DNA of 62,346 nt from Bacteroidota bacterium (GCA_013288945.1 JABDAZ010000013.1:1-62346); one strand, 5' to 3'. Counted from the first letter of the stretch, positions 46,809 to 57,614 are shown. The notes: generated from the sequence alone by a model not told the origin. Numbers and translations are program-made.

Positions 46809-49800
46809 ATGAAACAGCACGCAGCCCGGCTATTTATACTAATGTTATTAACTATTCTGTCAAGTGTCTTCAACCCTGCATTGGCCGGGACTGATCCGCC
46901 TGTGATCCAGACATTGTCAGGTAATCTCGGGCAGCTTAAAAAAGATTCTTTCCGGACAGTGCAGGATGATAAATTTTTTGACACTTCCTATAATTCGAAA
47001 CTAATTAAGCCATATACCGTTCATAACAGGGTATCACTTCGCATTAATGAGAATTCAGCCTATTTTCCGCAAACCGCATTTTCTGTTACAGTCGGATTGA
47101 TGCTGTATACAACCGACGCAAATTCAATGCTGGACAGCTCGCTGATATCACTCAACGTCAGTTATAACCCTTCATCAGCATGGACGGTGTCGAATGCCAG
47201 TTACGTTTTTTCAGGAGCTTATCGTGTAAAAATGAAGATTACAGATACTGCTTCTGGTCTTGCGTGGAATGTCTGGAATTTATTATACCTGGAGAATGAG
47301 TTGCAAAGTTTTCCGTCTTTTAATTTTTCCTGTACAGCAAATCCAGTAACCAGTTTTAGTTTTCCTTCGCTTGATCCTGCTGGCAATGAAGATGAACTTC
47401 CTGTAAGTTGGGCTAATATTCCCAACGCGGATCAGTATGATTTGGAATGGTGCTACATAGATTCAAGTGCACTTGCATTAAACAGATATGGATCCCCGCT
47501 TAACCCAGATTCTATTTTCATCAATAACAGCAGCCGCGCCACAATTGCGGGAACTTCCTACAATATACCCTTATTTTATGATGGATCGGGAAGCTTATTT
47601 TTCAGGGTAAGGCCTGTTCAATTACAAACAGGGGGAGGGATATCAGCAGCTGCCTGGAGTTCGGACATAGGTACTTCCGGACTGGGCAGATTTGACTATA
47701 AGGGTCACCAGCGCGCGCTGAACTGGCAGGCGACAACAACGTTTGCCGAAGAAGGCAAAAGAAAGACTGTTGTGCAATATTATGATGGAAGTTTGCGTGG
47801 CCGCCAAACCGTTACCAAAGATAATTCAACGCTGACAACTGTCGTGGCAGAAACATTTTATGACTATCAGGGGAGGCCCGCGGTTCAGGTCATGCCATCT
47901 CCGACAATCAGTACAATTATACAATACTCCCACAATTTTAACATCGATCACACAGGAAGTGCATACGATAAACCAGATTTCGATTCTCTCGCCAACCCCG
48001 GCTTGTATTGCGCCACGGGAGCGGATTCCATGCGGCTCGACAGTGGTGCATCCAGATACTACTCACCCAATAATCCTGAAATGAACAATGGCGTGTCCTA
48101 CAATAAATTTATTCCGGATGCACAGCGCTATCCCTTCACAGAGACGCAATATACCCAGGACAATACAGGGCGAATCAGCAGGCAGGGTGGGGTTGGACCA
48201 ACCTATCGTATCGGCGGGGGGCGCGAAACTGTCTATTATTATGGCACCCCGGATCAAAGCCAGCTGGATGGATTGTTTGGAACAGAAGCTGGAGATCACA
48301 ATCATTATTTTAAAACAATGGTCCGTGATGCCAACGGTCAATATAGTGTAAGCTACGCTGACATGCATGGACGCACGGTAGCAACGGCGCTTGCCGGAAG
48401 TTCACCTTCTGTGGTGGATTCTCTTTCTTACAATATCAAAAATTCCATTACAGAAACAATTGCAGATTCCACTACCAATACCAATAAAGATTTGGTTATG
48501 GAGAGTAAGAAAAGTCTGTTGATTGCGACTGCGGATACGAGCACATTTACCTACAGCTTGTCACCGCAAACTCTTCAATTAAAAGGATGTGACAGCAGCC
48601 TCGTTTGTTACGACTGCTTGTATAACCTGGAAATAACAATTTCTGATGATTGTAATAACTGTAAAATTAACCCGGTTACGAATGTGGCTTTTGATACAGT
48701 GCTTACCAAATTTTCGCTGGGTTCTTCTGACAGTTCATGTGCTAACCCTAATGGAGGTTTTTCATTTACTTTTAAGAAATTTCTTCCTGAAGGAAATTAT
48801 GAAATAACCAAGCGGCTTTCTATCAGCCGCGCTGGATCACAATATTTGCGGGACAGCATATACTTGAAGAAAAATACCTGCCGGAGCCTTGCGACCACCA
48901 TTTCACTTCAGGCAAGTTTACTGGCCGCTTCCGATATTCAATGTGCGCCTACCTGCCAGGCATGCACCGATAGCCTGGGTACCTATTCGGCTTTTTATAC
49001 CCGGTTTATGGCTAAAGCGGGTATAGCTAATACAGATACCGCTTCATATGCCGGCCTCGCTTTACTTGCCTATACGCAAGCTCAGGCAGACTGCAAAGCA
49101 CTATGTGACAGCACAAGCCAATATGATAATATTCTTTCAGACATGCTGCTTGACCTTACACCAAATGGGCAATATGCAAATACCGATACTGTTGACAAAT
49201 ACTCTATATTCCATTCGTATATTTCTAATGTGGATGGTGCGCATGATACCGTTGCTAATTATCAAAAAGTGGGTCTTTACTTAAATGATGATGGCAAGCC
49301 CGATTCGGTCTATGATGAGACCTCTGGTTCAATGGTCGTACCACAGCAACTAAGCCCAACGGCCTTTTCACAAAAATTCAAGTCTTCCTGGGCTAACGCT
49401 CTGTTGCCTTATCATCCTGAATATTGCAAATTAATGCAGTATATGCTGCTATCATCAAGTGCGCAATGGGATGCACGCTTTGAAGCGACGGACAGTTATG
49501 ATTCCGCCATTAAAAAGGGTTATCTTAATCCAACTGATAATACAACCAATTCTAATTTTACACCATTTATTGCAAGTGGTACAGCGGATTACGATCCAAT
49601 CAGAAACTTTACAGGACATAGTTATACGAGTGATCTGGAATCATTAATATTAAATTATACAAATAATGCAAAATATAATTATAACAGCAGTCATTGGGTA
49701 AGTCAAAATATCAGCATGTGGTCTCTTGCCACGGCAAGTGTAAAATGTGGCAATAAACCCCTCTCATGCTTTGTTACTTATGAAAATAATGACAGTGCCT

Positions 49801-52800
49801 TTAACGGCAATATGTGTCCTGGTGATTTGGATATGGCATGGCGGAATTTCAGGGAGTATTATCTGAATGTGAAACAATATCTGATCAATCAGGTACTTGC
49901 AACAAGCTGCCCTGCGCCAATTCCTACAACCAGTTTTCTGATAGCATTAGGGCATCAGCCTCATTTCAGCGATGCATTGGAACTCACAAAAGCAGTTGGT
50001 ATTACTTATTCCACGGATACCAATGCCATGAAGGCAAATGCGCAGGATTCCATTAATAATTTTTACAATTCCAATTGCAGTGCTTATGTAACGTATTGGT
50101 GGCAGCAGTTACATAATTGCTATTATACCAGTTCAGATTCAGCTATCATCATACCGGAACTGATACAGGTTTGTTTGCAGGGATCTGACTTACATCATCC
50201 TTACGGATCCAGTTCGGTAAGTCCATCCAGTACTTATCAATACAAAAGTTTTGAAGACGTAATCAGTGCATACAATACTTCACACGGTATTACCAGCAGT
50301 TATTGCAATGCATATGGAATTCTAACTCCAAAACCATACGATCAGCAAAGCTCTTCTTCTAACAAATCATTGTACACAAAGCCAGACAGTTGCGAATGCA
50401 GCCACATCACCTCATTGTATGATGCCTACTTGGCTGTATCCGGAAATTATACTTCATTTTCCAATTATATGCAGGTTGTATACAATACAAGTATTGCAGA
50501 CTCGACCCTTACGTTATTAAGAAGTCTTTGCAGCCCGGCACCAGTTACCTGTAATTTTCAAAAAAACCCGATTTCTTTACCTCCTGCCATGCAATGCAGT
50601 ACCGGCGACGTATGTGTCAATTGCAACCGGATAACTGATCTCAACAACCAGTTCCATCAATTGTATCCCGGAATTACCGCTGTTTCTTATCCCTCAGCAA
50701 CAGATTCAGTTCAGCTCGCCAAAAATAAACTGTATGAAAATTTCATGAACTACAATCTTGGATTTGTGAAAGCGTCTGCAGATTATCTTGCTTTTTCCAA
50801 TACATGTGCAGGGAATACGACTACTGCAAAGATTGCCACCCATGACTCCCTTTCATTAATATTAAAGAATTTTCAGACCTATGGTGGAACGCCGCACCTG
50901 GATGCAAGCGATTATGATACTACTAACTGGAAGCTTAATTTCGGGGGTATTTATTATGATTTGGGGATACCTATTGGTCAGGTCTTCGCCAACGGGGTTG
51001 CGCAGGTACCAGCATCGTATGCATCCACATTGAGTTTTGCAACCCGTGATCATATAGATTTCGATCATTTTTATGATACCTTGTGTACAGGTGGTAATTA
51101 TACATTTGAAATCCGGGTTAAACTTCCTGACAGTCTTGTAAATCATGGCGGTTTTTATGATGCTAATTTTTGGTTTTGGATTTATGGTGACAGCACTGAA
51201 GCGGGTACTATACAGTTAGGTACCAGTGCTACAATTGGAACAGCCATTATTCAACATGATCAGGATTCAAGAAAAAGTGCTCCGGGGGCTCTTTACCAGA
51301 ATACGGGTTTCAATATTCCCTTCAATAACTGGAGAACCCTAAAATTGAGTTTCAGGGGTGATACATTGAAACAATATGTGGACGACACATTAGTTACTCA
51401 GCTACTCCTTACCGCTCCGATGACAAAAGTTTACGGATATACAATTACGCAATGGGCTTTCCAGGCTGCTGTTGATTATGTACGAATTTATGACAGCGCT
51501 TCTGGCACAAATTATTACTACGAGCAGTTTAATGGTGGCCAGCAAGTTGCGCGGGGATTGCCAAATGCTTTGTGTTCCTGTAAAACATCTTTTGCCAATT
51601 ATTTCAATACACAGCGCAGCAGTCATTATTCCTATACCCAGGTTGATTCAATATATGAAAGTTATGGAATTACTCCAGCTGCCTGTGGTTCATCATACGA
51701 TACATCTGCTATAACATGTACTGATTTAACCAATTTGCAGAATGAATTCAGAACAACTAATCTGTATCCGGTAGCGCACTATGCAGACTTGTCTATGCGG
51801 ACATTTGCAGGAAATATAACTCCGTCTACAGGACCAAAAGGGGTATTCAATGTAATCGGGAATTTGATTGGCAATACAGTCGATAGTACAACATCTGCAG
51901 TTGACAGCTCTTTTGCGCAGATTTGGAATACGGATTCTACTGACCGAAATATTGGTACACTCTCAGCTTTGCCAAATGGTTTATTTAGGCTGACTTTGAA
52001 CCCGGGCAAATCGGTACCGATTAATGGCATTACTGGTATGAGATATTACCAATTTGATTCGCCGGCTGATTCAATTGATGCAATTATTTGTGGTAGTAAC
52101 AGTTATATCAATTTTGGAGATGGTTCCCAGATAAAAGTACAATTATATAGTGATTCATCAACACATATGTATAATAATACAGCTTTCGGAAATGGTGTTC
52201 TTTCGAATTATACAGCACCCAATTATATAGTAGGTAGGGCATTCGCCGTTATTCATAAATTTCATACCTCTGGAACTAAAACGCTAACCGTTTACCACAC
52301 CGATATTAAAGGGATACTTGGATTTGATTGCCATGGACAATATGCTGACAATTTGATGGTGCTTAAAAACCTACGTGGCTATATGCCGCAGCAGACAATT
52401 AGTATTGAATTTCACAGTACGCAAGATTCCACCCTAAATACTACAGCAAATATTAAAAATTTTACAACAGTCAATTCAATTGAAAGTATTGATTTTGAAA
52501 ATGGATCCGCAGTCGAACCATTCGCATATTTCAAAAATAATCGGTTTGGAAGTTTTGCAAACAACCACCATCTAAAAACGGTATGGATTTCAGGTGGAAA
52601 TTCATCAGACACGTCTTCTTTAAGGCCAATGGCTGCGTTTCTGCCTGACTCAAAAAATAATTTCAAAGAACTATCTACAGTTGTTTTAAACCCTATACAG
52701 GGTGTATATACCAATGATTTTAGCTTTGAGGTAGCCGGGGAGGACGGTGGCGGACTTACCGGAAATACAACACCCGCGCAAATTGACACTATTCTCATTC

Positions 52801-55800
52801 AGCTTGCCAGAGGTTCAGCAGTTCATAACGGAGCACTGACGTTTGCCAACAATTCCTCCTCCAGAACTTCAGCAAGTGATGCCGCATATGATTCTCTCGT
52901 AGCCAGAAGCTGGTATCTGCAGGGCGGGGGTATGAATGTAATCAATACCTATAATTATTACTCATGGAGCATGGATCCAGATTCTCTGAAATACACAGAT
53001 GCCTTTACCGATTTTGTAAATCAGCAGTTGGGTACAACCATGACATGGAATCAGGTGAATAATCTCTATCAGGCAAAATGCGGACACTTCCCGATATTCG
53101 GACCAGACACGTCAACAGGTCCGACGCTTTGCGGACGTGCAGCACCAAGCCTTCCCGCAGTAGCTATAAATGCAGTTACTGATTGTATAGATTCTTCTTT
53201 CTACGCTGTAAGCGGTGGAACTGAAATTTATAACGGGTACGTAGATTCCCTCAATAATATTTTTGACAGTGTTTACAGAGCCAAGTGTTTGAACGCGTAT
53301 AAATTCGAAAGTTTTACTGTAACTCACCATCAAAGTGAATATCACTACACGCTTTATTATTATGATCAGGCAGGTAATCTCGTTAAAACGGTACCTCCTG
53401 CGGGCGTAAATGCAAATTTCAACAAGACATTTACGGATAGTGTTGAAAATGCCAAAGCACTGAACCAAATTAAAATTCCGACCCATTCGCTTTATACTCA
53501 ATACAGATATAATACCCTTAATCAGGTGATTGCGCAGAACACGCCAGATGCTACTTTGAGCCACTTCTGGTATGACAGGCTGGGACGGCTGGCAATTTCA
53601 CAAAATGCCAAGCAAAAAGCAGTGAGCGGCACAGAAACAAATCGTCAGTATAGTTACACATTATATGATCAGTTAGGCAGAATTACCGAAGTCGGCCAGA
53701 TAGCTAATGCGGGAAGTGTTGCAATGACAGACAGCATTTCAAGAAAAGATACTTTGCTGAATGCGTGGTTACTGACTTCCGCAAATAATAAGCAACAGAT
53801 TACCCAAACGGTATATGATATTCCTTACTCAGGATTTTCCGGATATAGTCCGCTGCCCCTTGTGCAAAGAAACATGCGCAACCGGGTATCTTATACGAGC
53901 TATACGCTTGGGAAAAACCCTGCCTCTTATAATCAGGCTACGTTTTTCACCTACGATATTGAAGGAAATGTTGATACCCTGATTCAGGATTACGGGAATG
54001 CGTCTATTCCAGCGCTACAGAATGTGATGAATGAAAATCAAAACCGTATCAAACAAATCGTTTATGATTATGATCTAATCAGTGGTAAAGTAAATAAAGT
54101 TTCATACCAGCGACACTATGATGACCAGTTTTATCATGTATATACGTATGATGCAGAAAATAGGTTAATCAATGTTCAGACAAGTAAGGATTCTGCTTAT
54201 TGGGAAACCGATGCCCGCTATTATTACTACAAGCATGGGCCGCTTGCAAGAATGGTAATAGGCGACCTGCAGGTGCAGGGGCTGGATTATGCCTATACAT
54301 TACAGGGGTGGTTGAAAGGGGTTAATAGCATGAGCCTGAAAACAAATTATGATATGGGCAATGATGGGGATACCAGCAGCCTCAACCTGAACAAATATGT
54401 GGGTGCAGATGTATTCAGTTACGGACTTAATTATTATTCCGGAGATTATTCAGCTATCAGTGGATTAACGCCTTTTCCCGGCGTTCAGACCGGACTAACT
54501 ACACTGGCAACCTCAAACTACCGGGCATTATACAATGGCAATATAAGCAGTATGGGAGTCAATATTGGGGTTTTCTATCTGGGTACAACCAACGATCCGC
54601 CAAATTCGAGCAGTTATGCGCTGCCAATGCTTTATAATTATACCTATGATCAGTTGAACAGGATTACCGGGATGAAAGCTTTTTACGGACTCAACCAAAC
54701 TACCAATAGCTGGAATTCTTTGACTTTTACACCTGATTATAAAGAAAAAGTACAATACGATCTGAATGGGAACATTAAGAAGTACACGCGGTATGATCAT
54801 AACCTAACGCTGGGAAGTGAAAAGCCGATGGACAGTCTAACATATAATTATAATTCAGGAACCAATCAGTTAAATTATATTAAAGACAGCGCGCTGGCAG
54901 GAACGACTACTTATGATTTAAAAACACAGCCTGTAAACAATTACGGTTATGATGCGATCGGCAATATTATTAAAGACAGTATTGAAAAAATCAATAATAT
55001 TGTATGGAATGTGTATGGAAAAATTACTGAAATTGATCACAGCGGGACTACTTCGTACAACACCGTACGTAATATCAGTTATGGCTACGACGCTTCTGGA
55101 AACCGAATAAGTAAACGTATTACCACGCAAGGTACAAAGAATGTAAAATATGTGTGGTATGTCCGCGACGCCTCCGGCAATGTGATGTGCAGTTATTCAA
55201 CAACAGGAGACAGTACTGTGGCATTGAATACGCTAGGGATGGGGGTGGATGAAATGTATCTGTATGGCAGCAGCAGACTGGGAATGGTAAATCCTGCAAC
55301 TGATGTACATACGGATAGTGTCGATCACATTGGCTATTATTCTCCGTGGAATGGGATGACAGTTTCCTTCCAGCGCGGTCAAAAATCTTATGAATTAAGC
55401 AATCATCTTGGCAATGTACTTGAAACCGTAAGTGACAATAAACCTGCAGTTGTGCAAAGTGGCAACAGCTCTTTGGTGGATCATTACAATGCGAAGATTA
55501 ACACTGCACAAGATTACTATCCGTTCGGGATGCTAATGCAGGGGCGTACGGTTATTCTTACAGGTGTTAATTACAGGTATGGATTTAATAAGCAGGAGAA
55601 TGATGATGAAGTTAAAGGTGAGAGCAATATGATGGGCGCGGAGTTTTGGGAATATGATTCACGAAGCGGTAGGAGATGGAATATAGAGCCTAAACCTAAT
55701 TCTGGATGGAGTCCTTATGCTACTTTTGGAAACAGCCCAATATGGAGAACAGATGCTAAGGGTGACACAGCTATTGTAAATGTTAATCCAAATGTACAAT

Positions 55801-56498
55801 TGCGATATGTCAAAGATAATTGGGTAAATCAACAAACACGCCAGACTGTGTCAGCTACGGAAATTTCCGATCCTTGTAATGTAAATTACAATAAAAATGC
55901 TGCTTCATTAATGAGTGATTATTCTGCTTTAAATAAAGTAGATGGCTATGAACCGGTAACGAATTTATTAAATTCTGCGCCAAATAATGTATTTCTGGAT
56001 AGAGACGGAAACGCTACTTCTACCGATGATTTAAGTTATCTCAATGATCGCCTAAATAAAGGAATTGCGCATCCAGATGTAAACGTTCATATTTTATCTA
56101 ATATTCCTTCAGAAAATTCTAATGAATTTGAAAATGGAGATGGCAATATTTCCTCATTTATGGCCCTTGGACATGAGTTGGGTCATGCATGGGATTTATT
56201 GACTAACGGGAAAAGTTTGGATAACTTTAAACAACTACCAAACTTAACAGCAGGTATATCTGCGTCTGAAAAAAATGCGATGTATTGGGAAAATATTGTA
56301 AGAGCAAAATTTACACCTAATAATCTTCGTACTGGTTATTACTATAATGAAAATACATCTAAACTTGAAATGCCCTCAAATATTCAGACAGAAATTTTAA
56401 TTTCACATCTTCCAGATGGACCAAGACCAATACTTATTCGACAAAATATAACGTTATCCAATTTAGACAATAGTCAAATTTTTAATTTTAATCGATAA
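46809..56498 (+). CDS. DUF6443/RHS-repeat polymorphic toxin with C-terminal metallopeptidase
   Basis: 3,229 residues. Signal peptide (about 1-26), beta-rich N-terminal region, then a DUF6443-type segment (about 290-420, YDGSLRGRQTVTKD). A long Cys-containing middle (about 580-2,050, e.g. GCDSSLVCYDCLYN) precedes RHS/YD repeats (about 2,180-2,890: YDRLGRLAIS, YDAENRLINV, YDASGNRISK). The conserved core end is PFGMLMQGR then MGAEFWEYDSRSGRRWN (to about 2,990). The last 240 residues are a unique tip with ALGHELGHAWD (His3122, Glu3123, His3126), a zinc-metallopeptidase active site resembling M91/NleD-type effectors. RHS shells encase and release such tips as toxins. The candidate immunity gene starts 8 bp later. 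Confidence 0.85.
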   Translation: MKQHAARLFILMLLTILSSVFNPALAGTDPPVIQTLSGNLGQLKKDSFRTVQDDKFFDTSYNSKLIKPYTVHNRVSLRINENSAYFPQTAFSVTVGLMLYTTDANSMLDSSLISLNVSYNPSSAWTVSNASYVFSGAYRVKMKITDTASGLAWNVWNLLYLENELQSFPSFNFSCTANPVTSFSFPSLDPAGNEDELPVSWANIPNADQYDLEWCYIDSSALALNRYGSPLNPDSIFINNSSRATIAGTSYNIPLFYDGSGSLFFRVRPVQLQTGGGISAAAWSSDIGTSGLGRFDYKGHQRALNWQATTTFAEEGKRKTVVQYYDGSLRGRQTVTKDNSTLTTVVAETFYDYQGRPAVQVMPSPTISTIIQYSHNFNIDHTGSAYDKPDFDSLANPGLYCATGADSMRLDSGASRYYSPNNPEMNNGVSYNKFIPDAQRYPFTETQYTQDNTGRISRQGGVGPTYRIGGGRETVYYYGTPDQSQLDGLFGTEAGDHNHYFKTMVRDANGQYSVSYADMHGRTVATALAGSSPSVVDSLSYNIKNSITETIADSTTNTNKDLVMESKKSLLIATADTSTFTYSLSPQTLQLKGCDSSLVCYDCLYNLEITISDDCNNCKINPVTNVAFDTVLTKFSLGSSDSSCANPNGGFSFTFKKFLPEGNYEITKRLSISRAGSQYLRDSIYLKKNTCRSLATTISLQASLLAASDIQCAPTCQACTDSLGTYSAFYTRFMAKAGIANTDTASYAGLALLAYTQAQADCKALCDSTSQYDNILSDMLLDLTPNGQYANTDTVDKYSIFHSYISNVDGAHDTVANYQKVGLYLNDDGKPDSVYDETSGSMVVPQQLSPTAFSQKFKSSWANALLPYHPEYCKLMQYMLLSSSAQWDARFEATDSYDSAIKKGYLNPTDNTTNSNFTPFIASGTADYDPIRNFTGHSYTSDLESLILNYTNNAKYNYNSSHWVSQNISMWSLATASVKCGNKPLSCFVTYENNDSAFNGNMCPGDLDMAWRNFREYYLNVKQYLINQVLATSCPAPIPTTSFLIALGHQPHFSDALELTKAVGITYSTDTNAMKANAQDSINNFYNSNCSAYVTYWWQQLHNCYYTSSDSAIIIPELIQVCLQGSDLHHPYGSSSVSPSSTYQYKSFEDVISAYNTSHGITSSYCNAYGILTPKPYDQQSSSSNKSLYTKPDSCECSHITSLYDAYLAVSGNYTSFSNYMQVVYNTSIADSTLTLLRSLCSPAPVTCNFQKNPISLPPAMQCSTGDVCVNCNRITDLNNQFHQLYPGITAVSYPSATDSVQLAKNKLYENFMNYNLGFVKASADYLAFSNTCAGNTTTAKIATHDSLSLILKNFQTYGGTPHLDASDYDTTNWKLNFGGIYYDLGIPIGQVFANGVAQVPASYASTLSFATRDHIDFDHFYDTLCTGGNYTFEIRVKLPDSLVNHGGFYDANFWFWIYGDSTEAGTIQLGTSATIGTAIIQHDQDSRKSAPGALYQNTGFNIPFNNWRTLKLSFRGDTLKQYVDDTLVTQLLLTAPMTKVYGYTITQWAFQAAVDYVRIYDSASGTNYYYEQFNGGQQVARGLPNALCSCKTSFANYFNTQRSSHYSYTQVDSIYESYGITPAACGSSYDTSAITCTDLTNLQNEFRTTNLYPVAHYADLSMRTFAGNITPSTGPKGVFNVIGNLIGNTVDSTTSAVDSSFAQIWNTDSTDRNIGTLSALPNGLFRLTLNPGKSVPINGITGMRYYQFDSPADSIDAIICGSNSYINFGDGSQIKVQLYSDSSTHMYNNTAFGNGVLSNYTAPNYIVGRAFAVIHKFHTSGTKTLTVYHTDIKGILGFDCHGQYADNLMVLKNLRGYMPQQTISIEFHSTQDSTLNTTANIKNFTTVNSIESIDFENGSAVEPFAYFKNNRFGSFANNHHLKTVWISGGNSSDTSSLRPMAAFLPDSKNNFKELSTVVLNPIQGVYTNDFSFEVAGEDGGGLTGNTTPAQIDTILIQLARGSAVHNGALTFANNSSSRTSASDAAYDSLVARSWYLQGGGMNVINTYNYYSWSMDPDSLKYTDAFTDFVNQQLGTTMTWNQVNNLYQAKCGHFPIFGPDTSTGPTLCGRAAPSLPAVAINAVTDCIDSSFYAVSGGTEIYNGYVDSLNNIFDSVYRAKCLNAYKFESFTVTHHQSEYHYTLYYYDQAGNLVKTVPPAGVNANFNKTFTDSVENAKALNQIKIPTHSLYTQYRYNTLNQVIAQNTPDATLSHFWYDRLGRLAISQNAKQKAVSGTETNRQYSYTLYDQLGRITEVGQIANAGSVAMTDSISRKDTLLNAWLLTSANNKQQITQTVYDIPYSGFSGYSPLPLVQRNMRNRVSYTSYTLGKNPASYNQATFFTYDIEGNVDTLIQDYGNASIPALQNVMNENQNRIKQIVYDYDLISGKVNKVSYQRHYDDQFYHVYTYDAENRLINVQTSKDSAYWETDARYYYYKHGPLARMVIGDLQVQGLDYAYTLQGWLKGVNSMSLKTNYDMGNDGDTSSLNLNKYVGADVFSYGLNYYSGDYSAISGLTPFPGVQTGLTTLATSNYRALYNGNISSMGVNIGVFYLGTTNDPPNSSSYALPMLYNYTYDQLNRITGMKAFYGLNQTTNSWNSLTFTPDYKEKVQYDLNGNIKKYTRYDHNLTLGSEKPMDSLTYNYNSGTNQLNYIKDSALAGTTTYDLKTQPVNNYGYDAIGNIIKDSIEKINNIVWNVYGKITEIDHSGTTSYNTVRNISYGYDASGNRISKRITTQGTKNVKYVWYVRDASGNVMCSYSTTGDSTVALNTLGMGVDEMYLYGSSRLGMVNPATDVHTDSVDHIGYYSPWNGMTVSFQRGQKSYELSNHLGNVLETVSDNKPAVVQSGNSSLVDHYNAKINTAQDYYPFGMLMQGRTVILTGVNYRYGFNKQENDDEVKGESNMMGAEFWEYDSRSGRRWNIEPKPNSGWSPYATFGNSPIWRTDAKGDTAIVNVNPNVQLRYVKDNWVNQQTRQTVSATEISDPCNVNYNKNAASLMSDYSALNKVDGYEPVTNLLNSAPNNVFLDRDGNATSTDDLSYLNDRLNKGIAHPDVNVHILSNIPSENSNEFENGDGNISSFMALGHELGHAWDLLTNGKSLDNFKQLPNLTAGISASEKNAMYWENIVRAKFTPNNLRTGYYYNENTSKLEMPSNIQTEILISHLPDGPRPILIRQNITLSNLDNSQIFNFNR
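55518..55531 (+). repeat. RHS cassette boundary TATCCGTTCGGGAT (in main gene)
   Basis: Encodes the YPFG of the conserved core end. Identical 14-base copies occur at 57601-57614 and, inverted, at 61071-61084; a 13-base copy lies at 59185-59197. Confidence 0.8.
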
Positions 56499-56506
56499 TT
56501 AATAAC

Positions 56507-57019
56507 ATGAAAAAATATTTAGTAATTATTTTTTTGATAATACATAGTGTTGTTCATAGTCAAGAACATCATAAGCCTGGTGTTCAATTTAAGTGCAAAA
56601 AATATTATAACAATTTTGCATTATTGCTTCAAGACACGGTAACAAATTTTAACAGGTATACAAATTCTTTTATTAATTCAGATTATTCCGATTCCAGGTT
56701 ATTCCCGGCAATACTTATAGAAAAAAAAACAGTAATAAAAGTCGAGGAATTTATCAAAAGTAAAATGTCACCTAACGAAACTCTTAGAAACTTCATAAGA
56801 TTATACATCGGATTTAAGCTTCTTAATTCAGATTCTACTTTTATAGTAGTTCAGTTTTTAACAAAAAAAGAATATTTTGAAAAAAAATCGTTTTATAATT
56901 TTGCTCAGAATTTGATCGCCCGAAAGTCCAATGATCTAAGGTTTGCAATATTTGTAATTAATAAAGAAAGAAATATTGCTTTAATGAATCAATTTCCCAA
57001 AAATATGAATGATTGGTAA
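56507..57019 (+). CDS. Exported hypothetical, candidate immunity protein of the RHS metallopeptidase
   Basis: 170 residues starting with a signal peptide (MKKYLVIIFLIIHSVVHSQ). The mature part is helical and basic (IKVEEFIKSKMSPNETLRN, FVVINKERNIALMNQFPK), no known family. It starts 8 bp after the toxin gene, the usual place for immunity genes. Export would place it in the periplasm, so the cognate target of the metallopeptidase may be periplasmic (inference). Confidence 0.55.
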   Translation: MKKYLVIIFLIIHSVVHSQEHHKPGVQFKCKKYYNNFALLLQDTVTNFNRYTNSFINSDYSDSRLFPAILIEKKTVIKVEEFIKSKMSPNETLRNFIRLYIGFKLLNSDSTFIVVQFLTKKEYFEKKSFYNFAQNLIARKSNDLRFAIFVINKERNIALMNQFPKNMNDW

Positions 57020-57226
57020 GGTATGTAAGTTCCCATTATTTTAGTACAAGTTTCATTTCGAGTTTTCCAATTTAATTACCATTTTGTTTTTCAATTATTT
57101 CATCCACTCAACCTTTATTATTTACTAGAGGTTTCGATATGTCGGCACCTTCTTTGAAAGATCCGGTTACTACAAATCTATTAATTAAGACCTGCGCAAA
57201 AGTCGGGAAAAAAATAAAATAAAAAA

Positions 57227-57586
57227 ATGCAGAAAAAGAAAATTCGAACTTACAAAGCCTTTGCACATGTTGCACCTAATATTTATAATTACGAAGTATA
57301 TTATTTAGTTTATGAAGGCTGGTCTAATTTTTCTCTTGCGACATGTATTAATTGCGGTGAATTATTTGTAATCGATTGGGAAAATCCTAAAACAAAAGGG
57401 TTGAACATAGAACAAATTGCAGATTCACATAAATGTCCTACCTGTAATTCTAATTTGACGGAAACTATTCGCGACTACCCAAAAATGATAAAACTTAAAA
57501 ATGGTGAAATTGGAAGTTTTGTGCCCAGTAATCAAATACCGCCGGATAATGAAAGTTTTGTTAAGGAATTTTATGAAATTTTATAG
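57227..57586 (+). CDS. Zinc-ribbon hypothetical protein, possible orphan immunity
   Basis: 119 residues. CINCGELFVIDW and, 35 residues later, CPTCNSNL form a zinc ribbon. The start (MQKKKIRTYKAFAHVAPNIY) and the end (GEIGSFVPSNQIPPD) match no family I know. Lies 207 bp after the candidate immunity gene and just before a lone copy of the RHS boundary repeat, so it may be an immunity gene left from a lost cassette (inference). Confidence 0.5.
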   Translation: MQKKKIRTYKAFAHVAPNIYNYEVYYLVYEGWSNFSLATCINCGELFVIDWENPKTKGLNIEQIADSHKCPTCNSNLTETIRDYPKMIKLKNGEIGSFVPSNQIPPDNESFVKEFYEIL

Positions 57587-57600
57587 TTATATATTTAAGT

Positions 57601-57614
57601 TATCCGTTCGGGAT
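57601..57614 (+). repeat. Solitary RHS boundary repeat
   Basis: TATCCGTTCGGGAT without the following core-end coding sequence: what follows is ATACTTATGCA, only loosely like the gene copies. A scar of a cassette exchange or deletion at the junction of the two convergent RHS arrays. Confidence 0.55.

Noticed and set aside
53112-53564. 150-codon minus-strand frame
   Set aside because: Antisense to RHS repeats; repeats commonly give such frames.
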